Part shown: positions 20,519-22,086 of the stretch, piece after piece
How positions within the stretch are numbered: the stretch's first letter is position 1
How the letters are laid out: each line of letters starts with the position of its first letter
NCBI GenBank assembly: GCA_905204635.1
Contig: CAJLAN010000005.1
Location: 1-22,086 of the forward strand
Direction of reading: 5' to 3'
Origin: an uncultured Collinsella sp.
GTDB taxonomy: Bacteria; Actinomycetota; Coriobacteriia; Coriobacteriales; Coriobacteriaceae
DNA: 22,086 nt
Position numbers and translations under genes: made by a program
The notes under the pieces: generated by a model
The model's input: the letters and a program-made list of their open reading frames with translations, nothing else
The model's database searches: none
What the model was told of the DNA's origin: nothing

Positions 20519-22086
20519 CTAGAAGCCCTCGGGAACGTAACCTGCGGCCGTTTTCGGCTTCGTCGGCGCTGTCGACGTGGCGTCGGGGGCGGTCGGGCCC
20601 CGCCAAACCCTCGGTGCCGTCTCGTTCCTGATCTTGCGGCGAGCGGTTGATCGCTCCATGAGTGTTCGTTCGGCATCGGGTGACGTCATCCCGAGCATGG
20701 GTCCCACGAAAGTCTCGGTAACGTCCCTGCTGGGGAAGGCCATGGGTACGCCGTCGTGGATCACGAGGGCTCCCGTCTCGCGGCCGGTCCAACGCTGGAG
20801 CTCGTCGGGCGTGATGAGCGGTCTGCGCACGAGTCCCTCGCTCGTGCCCGTCGAGCCGGTGTTCGTTCCCTTAGTTCGGCTCGTGGACTGCGCGACCGCC
20901 GTGTAGGAGCCCATCGACTCCGAGAGCTTGCGCGCGGTGTCGAGGTTGGAGCAGGAGAGAACGACCTTGTCCTTGAGGAGGTCGAGAATCGTCTCGGCCT
21001 CTTCTCGGCTGTAGCCGGAGACGGACTGGAGCTGGAGGAGCGACTGACAGAACCAGAGAACATGGACGCCTTCCGAGCGCATCTCTCCCAGGTCCTGGAC
21101 GATCCTCTCGTTGCGGCCGAGGGAGGCCGCCTCATCGAGGAGGAGGACGGTCTCGACGGGGCAGCGCCCGGCATGGCCCGCGGCGCAGGAGCGCAGCGCC
21201 GAGAGCGCTTGGGAAACGAACGTCTGGACGAGTCGCTTGTAGTTGCCCGTTGCAGAGGATGATGAGATGAAGACCACCGTGGGCTCCTCGCCGATGCCCC
21301 CGAGGCCGCACTCGTCATCGTGGAGCATCCGAGCCACGTTGCCGTCGACGTACTCGGTGAGGCAGTTGCTCAAGGTCGAGACGATGCCGGGCCCGCCCCC
21401 GTGCTCACCGTTGAGCCCGCCGAGGAAGGGGCGCGCGGGGTCTTCCGCGGGCAAAGACGCCGCCAGGGCGACGATGCGGTCAAGCGGTCCCTGGTCGCCC
21501 GACGGCGAGATCGCGGCAGCGACGGACATGACGGTCTTCTCGTCTTCCGGGATGGACGCGTCCTCGATGAGGGCGAGGGAGATACCGACGAAGAGGTTCC
21601 GAGCGCCGTCGTAGAAGAACGGTTGGCTTTTCGACGGCGCGGGCACGATGCAGCGTGCGAGCTCACGCAGCTCCCGTGCACAGCCGCCGGCCCCCTCCGC
21701 CCCAAAGGCCTCCTTTGCCCTCTCGAGCGGATCGAATCGTACTGAGGATGCAGGCGCGTCGAACATCACGTCGACGATGCGGTGAGTGCCCGTCTTCTCG
21801 AACACAGGCTCAAGGAAGGCCCTGAGCTCGCCCTTGATGTCGTTGATGATGAGGGAGCGGCCTTGCTCAAAGTTTGCCAAGGCTGACAAAATGGCGACGC
21901 GGCGGCTCTTGCCCTCGCCGCTCTCGGCGAGGACGCAGGCATGGACCGAGTCGATGAGCCTGACGCTCCTCCCGATCTCGCCCACGACCAACGTGCCGCC
22001 CGAGGGCTTGCCGCCCTCCTGCCATGACTCGCTCCTGCGCTTAAGCTCGCCGTGCGCCGAGACGAGCCTCGCGTCGCCGTGGATGG
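20519..22086 (-). CDS. VirD4/TraG-type conjugative coupling ATPase, C-terminal part (runs off right edge)
   Basis: At least 521 residues; the frame is open to the window edge, so the N-terminal membrane segments lie outside. The first visible part (HGDARLVSAHGELKRRS) resembles the HGSARWA entry motif of TraG proteins. Walker A is AESGEGKS (near 21910-21935), Walker B is LLLDEAASLGRNE (near 21112-21152). The later GYSREEAETILDLL and LSCSNLDTARKLSESMG stretches fit the TraG C-terminal domain. Coupling proteins bring the relaxase-DNA complex to the type IV secretion channel, so this region belongs to a conjugative or mobilizable element. The C-terminal 60 residues are basic and Thr/Pro-rich, possibly for substrate binding. 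Confidence 0.92.
   Translation of the reverse strand, partial: IHGDARLVSAHGELKRRSESWQEGGKPSGGTLVVGEIGRSVRLIDSVHACVLAESGEGKSRRVAILSALANFEQGRSLIINDIKGELRAFLEPVFEKTGTHRIVDVMFDAPASSVRFDPLERAKEAFGAEGAGGCARELRELARCIVPAPSKSQPFFYDGARNLFVGISLALIEDASIPEDEKTVMSVAAAISPSGDQGPLDRIVALAASLPAEDPARPFLGGLNGEHGGGPGIVSTLSNCLTEYVDGNVARMLHDDECGLGGIGEEPTVVFISSSSATGNYKRLVQTFVSQALSALRSCAAGHAGRCPVETVLLLDEAASLGRNERIVQDLGEMRSEGVHVLWFCQSLLQLQSVSGYSREEAETILDLLKDKVVLSCSNLDTARKLSESMGSYTAVAQSTSRTKGTNTGSTGTSEGLVRRPLITPDELQRWTGRETGALVIHDGVPMAFPSRDVTETFVGPMLGMTSPDAERTLMERSTARRKIRNETAPRVWRGPTAPDATSTAPTKPKTAAGYVPEGF

Overview
The window looks like a chromosomal segment of a high-GC Gram-positive gut actinobacterium, most likely Collinsella or a close relative in the Coriobacteriia. 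This is inferred from G/C-ending codon use, strong AGGAGG-type ribosome sites, the fermentative gene set and the style of the conjugative-element genes; there is no rRNA or other taxonomic marker. The left part (1-10.9 kb) is core genome and the right part (about 11-22 kb) is accessory.

Left part: a minus-strand pair of alpha-helical unknown proteins (1-1367); an iron-dependent alcohol dehydrogenase (1868-3091) followed by a strong terminator and a REP-like hairpin; glycerol dehydrogenase gldA (3212-4279); a 4-cluster Fe-S protein (4430-5683); ychF with a small DUF1648-type membrane protein (5798-7269); a small HAD-like remnant gene divergent from an XRE regulator across a perfect 16-bp palindrome (7279-7963); L-asparaginase (7986-8999, minus); and guaA (9267-10865), which ends in a clear terminator. 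The genes point to fermentative alcohol and glycerol redox metabolism, with amino-acid and purine housekeeping.

Right part: an AT-rich gap after guaA (3' end of guaA is a known island integration site) leads into a compact three-gene operon (11354-16616): a 55-aa ribbon-helix-helix regulator, a Type III DNA methyltransferase (mod) and its helicase/nuclease partner (res). The genes overlap or nearly touch (TGATG at regulator/mod; 2 nt at mod/res). A tandem palindrome of TACGTAAT units overlaps the likely -35 box of the operon. The mod gene carries a run of nine G in codons 86-89. Loss or gain of one G gives a stop codon within a few codons, so this looks like a phase-variable Type III methyltransferase, i.e. 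a candidate phasevarion controller. This is the most interesting system in the window. A 19-bp inverted repeat lies inside the likely target-recognition region of the same gene.

From about 16.7 kb to the end the DNA looks like part of an integrative conjugative or mobilizable element: a structured leader with mutually exclusive hairpins, a DUF2958 gene and a small unknown gene, a hairpin cluster, a two-gene minus-strand operon for a Tat-type lipoprotein and a membrane-anchored His/Cys-rich surface protein, a divergent XRE regulator resembling restriction-modification controller proteins with tandem near-palindromic sites, and the C-terminal part of a VirD4/TraG-type coupling ATPase running off the right edge. 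No integrase, tRNA, rRNA, CRISPR array or intact insertion sequence was seen.
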